Below are positions 53,107 through 64,000 of a stretch of DNA of 64,000 bases, piece by piece (within the stretch, counting starts at the first letter, position 1; the number at the start of each line of letters is the position of its first letter). Under the pieces are notes generated by a model. The model worked only from the letters and a program-made list of their open reading frames with translations, searched no databases and was not told the DNA's origin. The position numbers and the translations under genes were made by a program. The stretch is taken from contig JALIRH010000007.1 in assembly GCA_023055505.1 (NCBI GenBank), positions 18,841,152-18,905,151 on the forward strand. The letters run 5' to 3'. The DNA comes from Callipepla californica brunnescens (Eukaryota > Chordata > Aves > Galliformes > Odontophoridae).

Positions 53107-53281
53107 GGGTTAAAGACAGGGTCTGCACGACAGGGCGGTGGGCACGGCACTGAGTTGTTGGAGTTCAAGCATTTGGACAGTGCACTCAGATAACAGGGTT
53201 TGAATTCTGGATGGTCCTATGTGGAGCTGGACTTCATGATTCTTGTGGATCCCTTCCAATTTGGGATATTCTATGATTCCA
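53107..53281 (+). mobile_element. CR1 LINE 3' fragment (distinct subfamily)
   Basis: Sense-strand 3' end with the hallmarks of a different CR1 subfamily from its neighbours: ggtctgcacgacagggcggt, then cactgagttgttggagttca, then tgtggagctggacttc and attctatgatt. About 175 bases. It overlaps the end of a 158-codon minus-strand open frame, whose C-terminal third is therefore antisense CR1. Confidence 0.93.
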
Positions 53282-54867
53282 TGGAGATGTGAAGACATGA
53301 CAAACCTTTTGTAGCTATTTGTGATGAATTCTTTTGTGAAGCTGAGTTGGTTTTGAAACAATATTTTGTTAGAGATATATAACATTGAGACTACACGTTG
53401 AAGATAAATAAAACTTTCAGGCATGTGGAAGACACTATTTTGTATATGCTTGTCATTTACAGCAAATTGCAGCAATTCATTTGTGAGCATTTCATCAGCA
53501 GTGAACAGGAGTGTTTCATTGTAGAGGTTGAGTTTTTTAAATGTTGTAATTTTTAATTTTTTTAAATGAACTGTTGTTAGTGACATTCACCAGTGAGAAG
53601 AAACGTAGGCAAGGAAACCAAAGTGAGGGAACAGTGCAGACCACAGGAAACAGCATGTGTTCCCTTGAGATGAAGTTCTCCTTGTACAGGTTCATAGCTC
53701 CCATGGAAGAGCAGTAAAACTAAAGACAGTGAGGGTTACTGGTGCCATAACAAGGACATCGATGGTAGGAATTAGTGAGATTGCAAGAAAACGTCTCTTA
53801 GCTCCTTCTGGTAAACTGTTACCTAAGGCTATATGACCTAACAGACCGCTATGTCTCCTCCCATTAATGTATATTCATAGGACCAAGAGATGCGGTTTTT
53901 GCGATTGAACATGTCTAATGAATGTTTTCCTGAACTCAAATGAGTTTAACATTAGCTCTTATGCATGAGAGCTGGGAGTGAGTGTGGAAGTTTGGGAGGT
54001 TTAGTCACTACTTGGAGCTGGTATTCTGATTCTGCTATTTGTCACAGCTTGCTTTAGTGGTGACAGACATTAGATAGAGATAGTGGAAATGAGGCTAGAA
54101 AGTGTGGATTTTCATCTGAGCTGTGTCCAAGTGTTTGCCTGCTCTTTATCTAATTGGAAAACAGGAACTATTTAAACTCAGTCAAGAGAGCTTATGTTCT
54201 GAAGTGTAACTCCATTCAAATCACAGGAAAAGTATTGGTTGCTGAGGTTAGATACTTTGTGAAATGACTGCCTATGATATTATTTTAAATTTTCTACTGA
54301 ATTGTTCCTTTTCTATATATATATATTAGATACCTTTTTCTTTTACTGGTTGTGTTTAATATCATTTGTATCAGTGTGATACCATTACTACACTGGGCAA
54401 AGATGAGACCTCAATTGCTCTCATTTCATTCAATACAGAGAATGAAGTAGTAAAGCAGCACTATTGCATTAAAGTATAGTTTTGGTCTTTGCACTAAGTT
54501 TGGTGTCATGCAGAAATCACTATAAAAGAAGTAAACCAACTTCTTTAAATATAAGAGGTGTTAAAGTTGCTGACCTGGAAATTCCCACACATATCTGACA
54601 AGGTTAATGAGAAAGGGAGCTAAATCTGCACAAGACTCTGGAATTGGCTGCAAATTACCAACTAAGTGTGGGCATTTTTTATCCAGGGGAGTGTACGTCC
54701 AGGTATGTTTAAGTCTTCCTCAGAAAATAAGAAAAACATTGCTTAAGCTCCCTACAAAATTTAATCCAAAAGCGGGTATTGGAACTAGAAAATGGGAATT
54801 TGTGACATGTCCAGGCTTACCTGCCATCTTTCAAATTATCCTTTGGACTAGAAAAAACCCTGTTTCG

Positions 54868-54870
<3 letters not shown>

Positions 54871-54903
<33 letters not shown>

Positions 54904-54910
54904 TTTTTTT
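54871..54910. repeat. (CTTTT)n followed by 24-base T run
   Basis: Four CTTTT units at 54871-54890 pass into an uninterrupted T run ending at 54910. Simple sequence; likely length-variable. Confidence 0.9.
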
Positions 54911-55189
54911 GATGGAGAAACTTTTGAAATTTCTTTATGAAAAAATTATATTAGAAAAATAAATGCTTGTAGCACTCTGCTGAGTCTCTACCAAGCATCA
55001 GCTTTTCAGGGCTCAAAATTATTCCAGCAATAAACATTACCCACCCAGGAAGACCAGACTCTTTCGTTCTGATGGTCACAGGAGGGGCAAGCTGCAGTCC
55101 AGCACAGCCATCACTCCCTGGTTCCCCTCAGATCTACCTGCCAGGTTACAGAGCAGGGACAGCAAGACCATCCCAAGGCAAACTTTTGC

Positions 55190-55208
55190 AAAATAAATAA
55201 ATAAATAA
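55190..55208. repeat. (AAAT)n microsatellite
   Basis: Between four and five AAAT units in a row on the + strand. Confidence 0.85.
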
Positions 55209-57800
55209 CAGCCATATGGACGTTTCCAGGCACAAATTTTGAAAGGTAAACATAAAACCCCTCTTTGAAATTGCAATCTTGGACCCACTTTCTTAAGAAC
55301 AACACCTTCTTTATTAATGACTATCCTCTTATCAATTTTATTCATTAAGAAACTGAAGTTGATAATGCTACGTCTGTATTCTGCCAATTTATTACGATGT
55401 GTGGCTGCCACTGCAACTTCATTAGAAACAGTTGTGTTTGGTTTTTTTTTCTATGTCAATGTGGATATTATATGCTGTATCTGGTAGCACTGCTTTATGG
55501 TTTTCTTGACATTTTATTTCTCATTTGTATTCAGGTACATTGCACATAGTTAATGATGTCTGACACTTTGTTGCTTTGAAAGAAAAATGAGAAGCTACAA
55601 TTTCAAAATTTTCAGATCTATTTCTATGAAACTCGAATGGCAACTACAAAAATCCCCTTTATGTGGAGTGCTTGCTTGCCTAAGAAATTAAATATTTGTT
55701 AAGTATAGTGACACAATAATGACAGATACGTCAGATGAAAACCAACCTAACTAAATCAATATTTCTCATAAAAACTGCAGTGCTGAAGGACAATTCTGAA
55801 TTTGGATTTACAAGACTTGCATAGGTACCAGCTTGTACAGGGCTTTGGGACCATCCAACAGGGAACAGAGAACAAAAGTTATGTAACATCATGCTTAGCG
55901 TATTTTATACACTTACTGAAGCATCTGGTCATGGTATAAGGTCATTTACTCAATAATGAAAGATGGAGCTATGTGCTGAGTGTCCTGTAGCTGCACTGTA
56001 TTTATGAGACAATTTGTGGTTGATAAAGGTTAAGGGTGAGTGCATGAGTTTATATACTCTTGATGACTTGTATAGAGTTGTTAGTGTGTGGTTTTATTTA
56101 TTTATTTTTAAGTGAGAAATCTACCCATCACTGCTTTTTTCATAACAGAGCATCCACCAAAGAACCCTTTCCTGCCCAAAAAGAAACCCATCCTCTGCAG
56201 CTAAACAGAGTTCAAACAGCAGAGGCTTTTCTATGCATCACAAAGTCCTGCATATTGACTATCAGCTTCTGAAGTTAAAGGTTTATAATATATTTAATAT
56301 GGATGAAAACTGGAACCATGGATTGTAAACTATTAATGGGTAGCAGTAGACTCCTGCAATCAGGTAAGGTCTTGCTATGCACTGTCGAAAAAGAATAGAT
56401 TTAGTATCATTCAGATCAGTGCACTTCAGTACATTCTTTTAAAACATCCCAATTTCCAGGCAGCCTGTAAACTCTAGCCATTTCCTGAAGCAATTAACAA
56501 AGTGCAATGCAAAGCAAAGCAGAGATGAAAATAAAAATGAAAAACCAATTGTACAACATGGATAAAACCTCGTGCCACTTCTGATTTAGTCATAGCTAAG
56601 TGCTGTTAATCATCAACTCTTTGTAGCATTGTCATGTGAACGTCTGAGAAGTTAAGTGATTTATACGCCTGTTCTTCACTTTGCAATGCAAATGGCTGGA
56701 ATTGCATGTGGTCCGTTGCCAAGTGTCAGCTGGGAAGAGATAACCTGAAGCTTTCTGTGCTTGGGGAGTATCTTGAGCTCTTTGCAAGTCATTCCCAGAG
56801 GATGTGTAGGCCTTACCTAATATAGTCATAAACATTTGTTTGAGTAAGCGCCACTGCACTATCAGAATATCCTTCCATATACTGCTGCACAATGCTTAGT
56901 ACTGTAACTATTTGCAGGAGTAGATGATCAAGTTCTGGGATCATTCATCTGGTAGTGCTGGTAGAAAACTGAGTACTACTGATGGTACTGCTGCTGGCAC
57001 TGAGTGACTGAGTTCTGAACACAAACCATTTCCATGGCTGAATTCCTTACTCTGGAAGGTAAGTCTAGAAGAATAAAAAGTAGGTCATGACATCTGTGTG
57101 GACAGGCAGAATAGAGAACGCTCTTGAAAAGAGCATTTGTCTTCTCGTTTTCCTTGTTCAATGACTACTCAAACCAATTGAGCTAAATGGTTTCATCTGC
57201 AACTCTTCCAAGAGCAGTGACTACCCTAAGGATTGTCTCTCTTTTTCAGAAGTATCTACAGCAAAGCTAAAAGCAGTGAACAGAATGAAATTTCTGTGCT
57301 TTATGTATGTTTATAACCTGACAATCAATATAAATAAGCTTGGACTCCATACCTGTAAATGAAGTTTGCCTTCCATCTTGCCACTGTGGAAGGAAACTCC
57401 TGAATCTGCTGGGCTCAGATCTCACAGAAATGTGATCACACAGAAATGACTGTAAAATGGATTTTTTTCTTTGAGAAGCTAAAATCCTGTGTGACATTTA
57501 AAAAATAAGGTGAAAGTGAAACCTTTAAGCTGTCGTAATTCCTAAGATGTTTTCACTTGCGGTTACATTTATGTCTTAGAGAAATGTCTCCCCTCCTCCA
57601 GCTCCACACTGAACTTGTTTAAATCCCTACTTCTCTCACTCTTTAGTATCAACTCAGTTATTTCTGAGCAGCTAAGAAGAAAATTGTGAGTCACAGCAAT
57701 GCCAGTGAATATCTACAAGTTATGCACCAGCTTCCTGTAGCATTGCATTCTCTCTAAACTCAGAATAATAGCCCTCACTAGCCCAGTGAGCAATTTATGA

Positions 57801-57817
57801 TTTTTTTTTTTTTTTTT
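57801..57817. repeat. 17-base T homopolymer
   Basis: An uninterrupted T run in otherwise ordinary AT-rich intergenic sequence. Confidence 0.85.
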
Positions 57818-59639
57818 CAAAAGGCAAATATGTATGTGTCTCAGTTCTGTGGTTCAGTTTGGCACTTCACAATATGTTGTCTTTTAAGAAAAGAATAATA
57901 CACTGTGGTGGTTACTTTATGGGGGAATGCTGAACTGCTGTCAGATGGAGTTCTGTATTTTCTGTCCTCTCAGGGTAATGTTGTCTTGTTGTTACTGTTT
58001 ATGTTTTTGATTTGTGGTGAGTTATCTGTTAAAGGCATTCAGTTCCTTGTGTGGCCAGGATGGGTAGGTGACGAAGTGGTTTTACATGGAAACAGATGTG
58101 ACACTATGAAATCCTAAATCCTTGCTATCTGGAACTGTGATGGTGCCCAGAAGATGAGATGTGATCCAACTATGACCTTTTCACAGTTCAAGTAGAAAAG
58201 ACCCAATCATTTTATTTGGAAAATGCACAATCAAATCCTATAGTACATCTCACAAATCTCCATGCATTTATGAAGACTCCTGAAAAATTTCAGCTTACCT
58301 TTCCGGGTTTTCAATTTTTTAAGCAACCAGCGTGCACTGTCAATCTCTAGTAGTGAGGGTGGGAAAGACCTGGGAAGTATAACTTGGATTCCTGCAGAGG
58401 TCTGTATCTGTTTTCAGATCTCCTTCTTTTTCCTGAAGCATTGTTGAAATGCCCAAACCTGCCGCTATCTGTAGCAGTCTTTCAACATTCTTTAATGTTT
58501 TATAAGCCTATTTAATCAGTCCATTTTCCAGTGTATAAAAGTCATTTGAATGATATGTTTTCCAATAGTCATAACTTGGCTCAACACCAACAGGGTAAAC
58601 AGCCCCATAGATCTTTCTACATCAGCACCTATTTATTCTTTCCTCAGACTTGACAAATGGGGTGGAATTTATGTTTCTCTATATCTGAATAGTGATGCCA
58701 TGCACCTCTGCTCAGTTAACAAGTCTGTGTGACTGTAGTGCTTTTCAGTCATGCTTTGGTTGTTTGACTTCAAGATTTTCCCTCATGTTCTCTTGTCATT
58801 TACATTAAAGGTGGATCAGAGTAAAGGTACCCACTAAGGCAACTCAGAGGCTTTGGACTGATTGCAGTGGGCCCCATTTCCATCCTGATTTGAACATCCA
58901 AGTTTTATATGAAAAAGATGTATTGACAGTAATGTTGTTCACTGTATGTCGAGTAAATTCATAATTGTAATTTATTATTTAAAGCAAAAGCATGTTGTCC
59001 TGACATTTAATGAATACCATGTCCTATAACAGAACCTTTTTTATTTTTTATTTTTTATTTTGTTCTTGCCATTCAGAAGGACCATTTTAAACTTTTAAAT
59101 CAGCTCTAATTCTTCATGTTGCTTCCTGAATTGTGGTAATATGTTATATGGAAGTCTGTTTTCTTCACTGCTGGCTGCTGGGATTCAGTGGGGTAACATT
59201 AACCAGTCATTACATGTTTAAAAACCTGACAAATCCCATGTATCCTTTGAAAGCAGTCTTTCCCCATTTTGTATACATAGAAGCTCATATTTGCTCTGCA
59301 AGGCATTTCTCACTTCTGAAATTAATTCTCTGCAATGTGCAAAGGTTGTGCTAGGTTTCTGCATGTGGTTTCAGATTTACAGCTGCAGTGGTATTGTTAA
59401 TCACAGGAGGCAAGTCTGAGAGAAAAAAGGAGTTAGGAATAGTTGGCAGTTCCCTGAGAAGCTGTGCTAAGTGTAGGTATGAATCACTTCAATGAGGATG
59501 AAGAATAAGGGAGTTACAATAGGTAAATAAAATTTGAGTAATAGAAAAGAGTCAAAAAGACCTAGGTTTAGAAATATATGCAACAAGGAACCTACATTGT
59601 AAAAAGATCTCATTATATTGATACAACAGGAATAAGAAA

Positions 59640-59970
59640 AATTTTCTAGTCAACGAACAGGAAAGTTATGGGGAGATGAAACCTAAAATAGAGAAATTTT
59701 TAAAGCTTTCTTTGCTTCATTCCTCACAAAAAGGACCATCACTTGACCAGCAATTATTTAGGCTGACAATAAATGGATGACAGTTCTGGCTAGACCAGGG
59801 GATAGATGGGTAGGAAAACACTGATAAGCAATTTAGTGCTTTGTCGGGATCATGATCTCTGACCCAGGATATTGGAGGAACTGGCTGAGAGTCATTATCT
59901 TTGGGAACTTGTGGATGGTAAGGAAAATTCTGTAGGAATGAAAACTTGGTACCCGTCTTCATCTTCTTAG
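59640..59970 (+). mobile_element. Old CR1-clade LINE fragment, inside ORF2
   Basis: On the + strand a frame includes KAFFASFLTK, close to the AFFASVFT block before the reverse transcriptase of CR1-clade LINEs. About 180 bases on, 'gagtcattatctttgggaac' followed by ttgtggatgg encodes a VIIFxNxW-like stretch of the kind found further along the same ORF, before the fingers domain. The order and spacing fit a LINE ORF2, but stops and frameshifts are frequent. This would be an older copy than the 3'-end fragments elsewhere, and an internal piece without a 3' end. Confidence 0.5.
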
Positions 59971-60329
59971 GGAGAGAAGAGTTTTATTCTTTGTTCTGAA
60001 TGAGAGAAAAACAGTCCTTCCAAATGTTAATTTTTGTTATCTAGATAGGACAAAAAGAAATGGGCTTTTGATGCAGCAAGGCAAGTTTGAATGAGACAGT
60101 AAGACAGAAAAAGTGAAATAAAAAATGGCACTACAATCTTATATAAGAATAAAGTTCAATAATGTCTCTGCAGATAACTTCTATTGTTTCTAGTATTGCT
60201 TCACTTAACATTAGGAAATACTCTTATTACTTAAAACTCATATCATTTAAAAATTGTATTGCCGATTGTAATTAGGGTAGGAGAAGTTGACTGAAGAAGT
60301 AAGGAACGCTAAAGGCTAGAACATGTGAA

Positions 60330-60706
60330 TCTACAGCTCTTGTCAAAGTCTGCACCAGAAAAGGTGACCCAATGTTGCTGTCACCACTGCTGGAGTGCAC
60401 TACCCACTGCCTCACTGTGGTCACATCCACAGTTTGGTCTTCATAAATGTTCAGCGAGGATTGATGAATGTCAGTGGGTGCCATTTTTTCCTCATGTAGG
60501 AATTCAATGACACACCTTTGCTTTATATGCACTTTCATGTCAGATTTTGTCAGACTGTACCTCTGCTCCCATCTGACAGACAGCAACAAAATGTAATGGA
60601 ATATTGGCAGGAAGGTTCAACCTTTACTGCCTTATCATCAACATCAGCCTCTGATGTTGTGATCCAGCATAATGAAATAGGTGACATTACTTTCAGAGCA
60701 ACCTTC
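60330..60706 (-). mobile_element. Truncated mariner DNA transposon (Galluhop-type)
   Basis: The minus strand encodes the N-terminus of a mariner transposase: MKVHIKQRCVIEFLHEEKMA, then QTVDVTTVRQWV and SSGDSNIGSP. This is the helix-turn-helix DNA-binding region. The catalytic D,D34D part is missing. At the other side (60673-60706) lies a sequence whose complement begins aaggttgctctgaaagtaat, which I recognise as the terminal repeat of the chicken Galluhop mariner. Only this one terminal repeat is visible; the other end is lost. The element cannot be active. Confidence 0.8.
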
Positions 60707-60805
60707 ATAAAATATATAATATAGTTCATGGATATAAGTAATATTACTTATTTTAATCTTAAATATTTTTCATTCAAACAAAAAAGAGGGCAGCAAAACA
60801 TAAAT

Positions 60806-61510
60806 CTAGTGGGATATTTGAACTTGCTTTTGTGAAGTTAACGCATTAGTCTGGTTCGATGGAAGTAGCTGCAATTCTTAGTGAGGTCTCAGGATGCTCA
60901 TCAGAGATTTTTGATGAATTTTTTCTGTGCTTCATCCTTGAAAAGAGTTGTTCCCAAATGTACATACTGTCAAAAAGCGATGATATGAATAAGGTGTGAC
61001 TGTGAAGCAGGGATTATCTTTCTCTTGTAAGAGAAACTTTATTAAATTCTTGTAAAGAGACATGATCAGATATTTTTTTTTAGTCGAGTGTCTGACTGCA
61101 ACTCAATACATTCTATTTGAAATTTCTCAGGTAATTTATGTCAACTGAAAATAGAATTGCAAATATACAAAAAAAAAAAAGATTTTTTTTTCATTAATCT
61201 TGAGATATTTTCAAATTCCTTCATCAAAGAAAGGAAAGTATTCTGCCTATTTACTGCTGTGCACAGGACTGTGTTTAGCTAGAATATCAAAATGCATGAA
61301 ATTATTTACCATAACTTGAGTTAGCAAAGCTAACTCTCCCTCGGCCTGGTTTCAGCCCAACAGATTAATAGTACACCAGTGTTTGGTTGTTGCTGAGTGA
61401 TGGGTGTGCACCCAGGGCCAGGCTGGACCTCTCACTAGGACAGAGGGAGGCTGCAGGATGGGCTGTGCAGGGCTGACTACAGCCTGAGGGCTGCAGGTTG
61501 GACACAGCTG
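60806..61510 (-). mobile_element. hAT (Charlie/Buster-type) transposon remnant
   Basis: Minus-strand translation from about 61224 down to 60806 shows the C-terminal part of a hAT transposase in broken frames. In order: an MKEFEN segment, FQIECIELQSDTRL, then YIWEQLFSRMKHRKNSSK and ISDEHPETSLRIAATSIEPD, and finally SQKQVQISH followed by TAG (stop complement at 60806-60808). The EQLFSRMK and ISDEH...LRIA..SIEPD motifs are the hAT dimerisation domain. At least three frameshifts or stops interrupt it. At 61488-61510 the complement reads cagctgtgtccaacctgcag, like the 5' terminal repeat of Charlie elements. The zinc finger and catalytic core are deleted. Confidence 0.78.
61318..61336. repeat. Perfect 8-base hairpin with AAA loop
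   Basis: gagttagc-aaa-gctaactc, a perfect inverted repeat within the non-coding side of the hAT remnant. Probably incidental. Confidence 0.75.
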
Positions 61511-62334
61511 GCCTAACTTCTATCTCATCAAAAAGTATGTCTCAGAAACATCCTCAGATACCTGGAAACATTGCAGCAGTTGTATACTTGTTATCATCTA
61601 AGAAACCAAACCTTTCAGGATGGGAGACAATCACTGCCTTTGTACAAGTATTGGTTGTGCCATTGTGTTTGTTATTTAGAGGCTAAAAACTGACTTTCTG
61701 TCATTCTTATATTAAAAAAACTTAAATTATTTAATTATTCACTTCTCATTGAGAGTATTTTAAAAATGTCACGTGCAGCAGCTGAAATGTAGATATTACC
61801 TTTCATTTCCAATAATTTACAGCAAAGCAGATGAACCTATATCTCAAGGACCTGGGTGCACATCGTGTTTAATATGGGAGGATGGGGATGTCCATTGTGT
61901 ACCTTAAGGAGATTTGGTGCTGGGTGAGAACAGCCATTAATTTGAATGGAATGATGTTAAATTACCACGTAATAGTGTGCATTATCATTATGATGGTTGT
62001 TATATGTCTTCTTAACAGTATTACAGTAAGAACAGGTTAAAGAAGGATAAACTCTGGTGGAACCATAACTAGCTTCTGCATGAAGTAACACAGCACTGTG
62101 AATCATCCCTCCTGCACTGAAGGACTGCTATGACAGATGGAGTCCAAAGTTATGAAATAAATGAACACAATGGAAAATTTTCATGGATGGACCATAGACA
62201 ATTGGAATTATATGTGTGCGTATGTATCAAAATGCGATAGGTGATTGTGACTGTTTAGGATGTGAACAAACTGTGGAACCTGAGCATGATGTAAATTATG
62301 TGGTATAAAGGGAGGATATTGTCTTAATACCAAA
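61511..62334. other. Intergenic, nothing recognisable
   Basis: Unassigned AT-rich sequence between the hAT remnant and the LTR. Confidence 0.5.
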
Positions 62335-62878
62335 TGGGACAGAGTTTTTTGGTTTTTTTTTTTTTTTCAGAGTATCTGGTATGATGCTGTTTTGGGTTTA
62401 GGAGAAAAATAATGTTGATAACACACTGATGTTTATAATTATTACTAAGTAGTATTGTGCAACATCAAGATTGTTCCAGTTTCTCTACTTACAAACAGAT
62501 GGCTGGAAGGAGATGGAATCAGGACAGCTGACCTAGACTGGCCAAAGAGATATCCCGTACCATATGGCTTCAAACATAAGGAAAGTTTGGCAAAGGTGGG
62601 AATTCTTCAGGTAGGTTGTTGCTGCTCAGGGACTGGCTGGGCATCGGTTGGTAGATGGTGAGCTTGTGCATCACTTGTTACATATGTACATATGTATATA
62701 TTTGTCATAACTGTTATTCTTTTTTTCCACCTCTTCCTTTTCTCTTAGTAAGTAGTTTTCTTCTCAGCTCACAAGTTGTTTTTTTTTTCCCCCATTCTCT
62801 CCCCCAAAACACTGGGAAGCAGGAGGAATGAGTGAATGTGTGGGGCTTAGCTGCCTGTTGGGTTAAACCAGAACAACA
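62335..62878 (+). mobile_element. Decayed solo LTR of an avian endogenous retrovirus
   Basis: About 540 bases match, in order, an LTR family I know from bird genomes. Its 5' part is acagagtttttt, then atgatgctgttttgggttta and gttgataacaca. The middle part is caggacagctgacctagact, then ggccaaagagatatcccgta and ccatatgg. The later part is gctcagggactggctgggca, then tctctccccc and 'ggggcttagctgcctgttgg', ending gttaaaccagaacaaca. The element begins at a TG and ends at a CA, but no target-site duplication is evident. There are no internal gag, pol or env sequences on either side, so it is a solo LTR. The TATA box and CRE-like site expected after ccatatg are degenerate. Confidence 0.82.
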
Positions 62879-64000
62879 CTGAAACTATTGATTTTAACAT
62901 GTGCCTTAAGTGCATTCTTTTTCATCTTCCAGGGTTTATTGGAAGGCAAACTGGTAGGTAAGATATGTTTTTTCATTCTCTACTTGTGAGTCCTGATAGG
63001 TTACACAAACAACAGCTGCTGCTCTGTTTCTGCTACAAATAGAAAAAATCTTACCAACTAATATTCCAGTAATATCTCTGTTACTGAAGACTGCAACCTT
63101 CCTGAAGCATTGTTAGTAAGATGCTGTGGGTCAGAAGTCATTTCTTCCCCATAAATTCTTCATATCTTTTTTCATTTCCTGGGATTTGTTTGCAAGAAGT
63201 TTGAAGATACATTCTCTCAAGGTCTGGAATACGTTCTTAGATTACTGCTTTCAAAAAACACCGTGTTCAGATAGGGAAGATGTCCATTTAGAAGCCCAGT
63301 TACCATCCACAGCAGATCTTTTCACTGATATACCATCAGCTGCTAGTTCAACATTAGACAAAAAGTCTCCCTGGAAAAGAATTCTGAAAGGTAAAAATTT
63401 GGGATGCATTTCTAATAGTAAATTCTTCTGAAAGTCAAATATACAGTGCCTAGTGGTTTATATATGGTGCACCTCTCTTGAAGAGAATAGGTACAGAATT
63501 ATGTACACCAGTAAAATGAATGGTTTCTGTTTATTATGGTGCATGTACATCATCCTAGGGAATCTACAACCTCCAGTGTTTATCTTTGCATGCACTGGTG
63601 AATTTATGCATATACTCATGCATTACCATAATTTATCTTGCCCACTGTTTTGCTCTCATATCTTGTGTGAAATGTCTTAAGTATAATAAGCAAAAGAGAG
63701 AAAACTCTGAAGTAGACTTTCCTTCACATTATCTCAAAAGAGAGTAGTTCATTGCTATGCTAACACACAAGGCCTAGAATGATGGCTACAAAATATCCCT
63801 TGCAGACATCTACCATCTTTTATTGTTGAACACTAAATATTCTGCTTACATCAAGAATGTAATTCACTCCTGGCAGTAAGTCACCAAGCCTCATGCTACT
63901 CTAATTGCAACAAACCTTTTCAATATTCAGTCATGGTGGTGGATGAATTGAGTCCACTCGGAATAAGCCACTTGGCTGCAGTGTGAGTGCTAGCAATAAA
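62879..64000. other. Intergenic, nothing firmly recognised
   Basis: Contains a 101-codon + strand frame (63126-63431) with a flanking 'gcaag' and a possible donor 'aaaggtaaaaa'. It resembles no protein I know. A short segment at 62935-62956 has an acceptor-like and a donor-like edge but encodes only about seven residues. Neither is called as an exon. Confidence 0.4.

Larger units (their letters stand above)
53282..59639. other. Intergenic, nothing recognisable
   Basis: AT-rich with simple repeats only (near 54.3, 54.87, 55.19 and 57.8 kb). No exon or recognisable mobile element. Confidence 0.5.

Noticed and set aside
53110..53586. 158-codon minus-strand open frame
   Set aside because: Its C-terminal third is the antisense of a CR1 3' end and the rest has no family resemblance or promoter, so it is treated as chance.
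1..64000. A previously undescribed gene system, RNA gene cluster or CRISPR-like array
   Set aside because: Both strands were read for tRNA, rRNA, snRNA, regular spaced repeats and clustered unknown genes; none was found. The content is one gene end plus non-coding DNA and decayed mobile elements.

Overview
The window is vertebrate nuclear DNA, almost certainly from a bird and most likely a galliform such as chicken. The evidence is: GT-AG introns of 1.7 to 12 kb, AT-rich non-coding DNA, ten separate fragments of the bird CR1 LINE, a mariner fragment of the type known in chicken as Galluhop, and a solo LTR of a kind common in bird genomes. There is no operon-like structure and no RNA gene, CRISPR array or prokaryotic feature that I can support.

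Only one gene can be supported: the 3' end of PRIM2, the large (p58) subunit of DNA primase, on the + strand. Four coding exons are visible (6332-6458, 8135-8217, 20357-20425, 25749-25976), all with canonical splice sites and consistent phases. Together they encode about the last 168 residues, the C-terminal iron-sulfur domain. Three of the four cysteines that hold the 4Fe-4S cluster lie in the window, each on a different exon; the fourth must lie upstream. A short 3' UTR with a doubled AATAAA signal ends the gene near 26.3 kb. Positions 1-6331 are an upstream intron.

From 26.3 kb to 64 kb I find no protein-coding gene. This stretch holds seven of the ten CR1 fragments (31.5, 37.0, 39.0, 39.3, 47.1, 48.6 and 53.1 kb). 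Two of them stand tail-to-tail at 39.0-40.1 kb and form a potential RNA hairpin. Between about 41 and 52 kb lie several repeat-free blocks, rich in homeobox-like and POU-like motifs, that resemble vertebrate conserved non-coding elements; this is inference from their look alone. At 59.6-62.9 kb four old mobile elements of four kinds sit close together: a piece of CR1-clade LINE ORF2, a mariner transposase N-terminus with one terminal repeat, a hAT (Charlie/Buster-type) transposase C-terminus with a probable terminal repeat, and a solo retroviral LTR. All are broken.

I found no undescribed functional system. The most informative observations beyond PRIM2 are the hAT remnant (recognisable only across frameshifts), the mariner remnant, the inverted CR1 pair, the TA repeat next to a PRIM2 splice acceptor, and the candidate regulatory blocks. 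All repeat-family names rest on recall of family sequences, not on a search.
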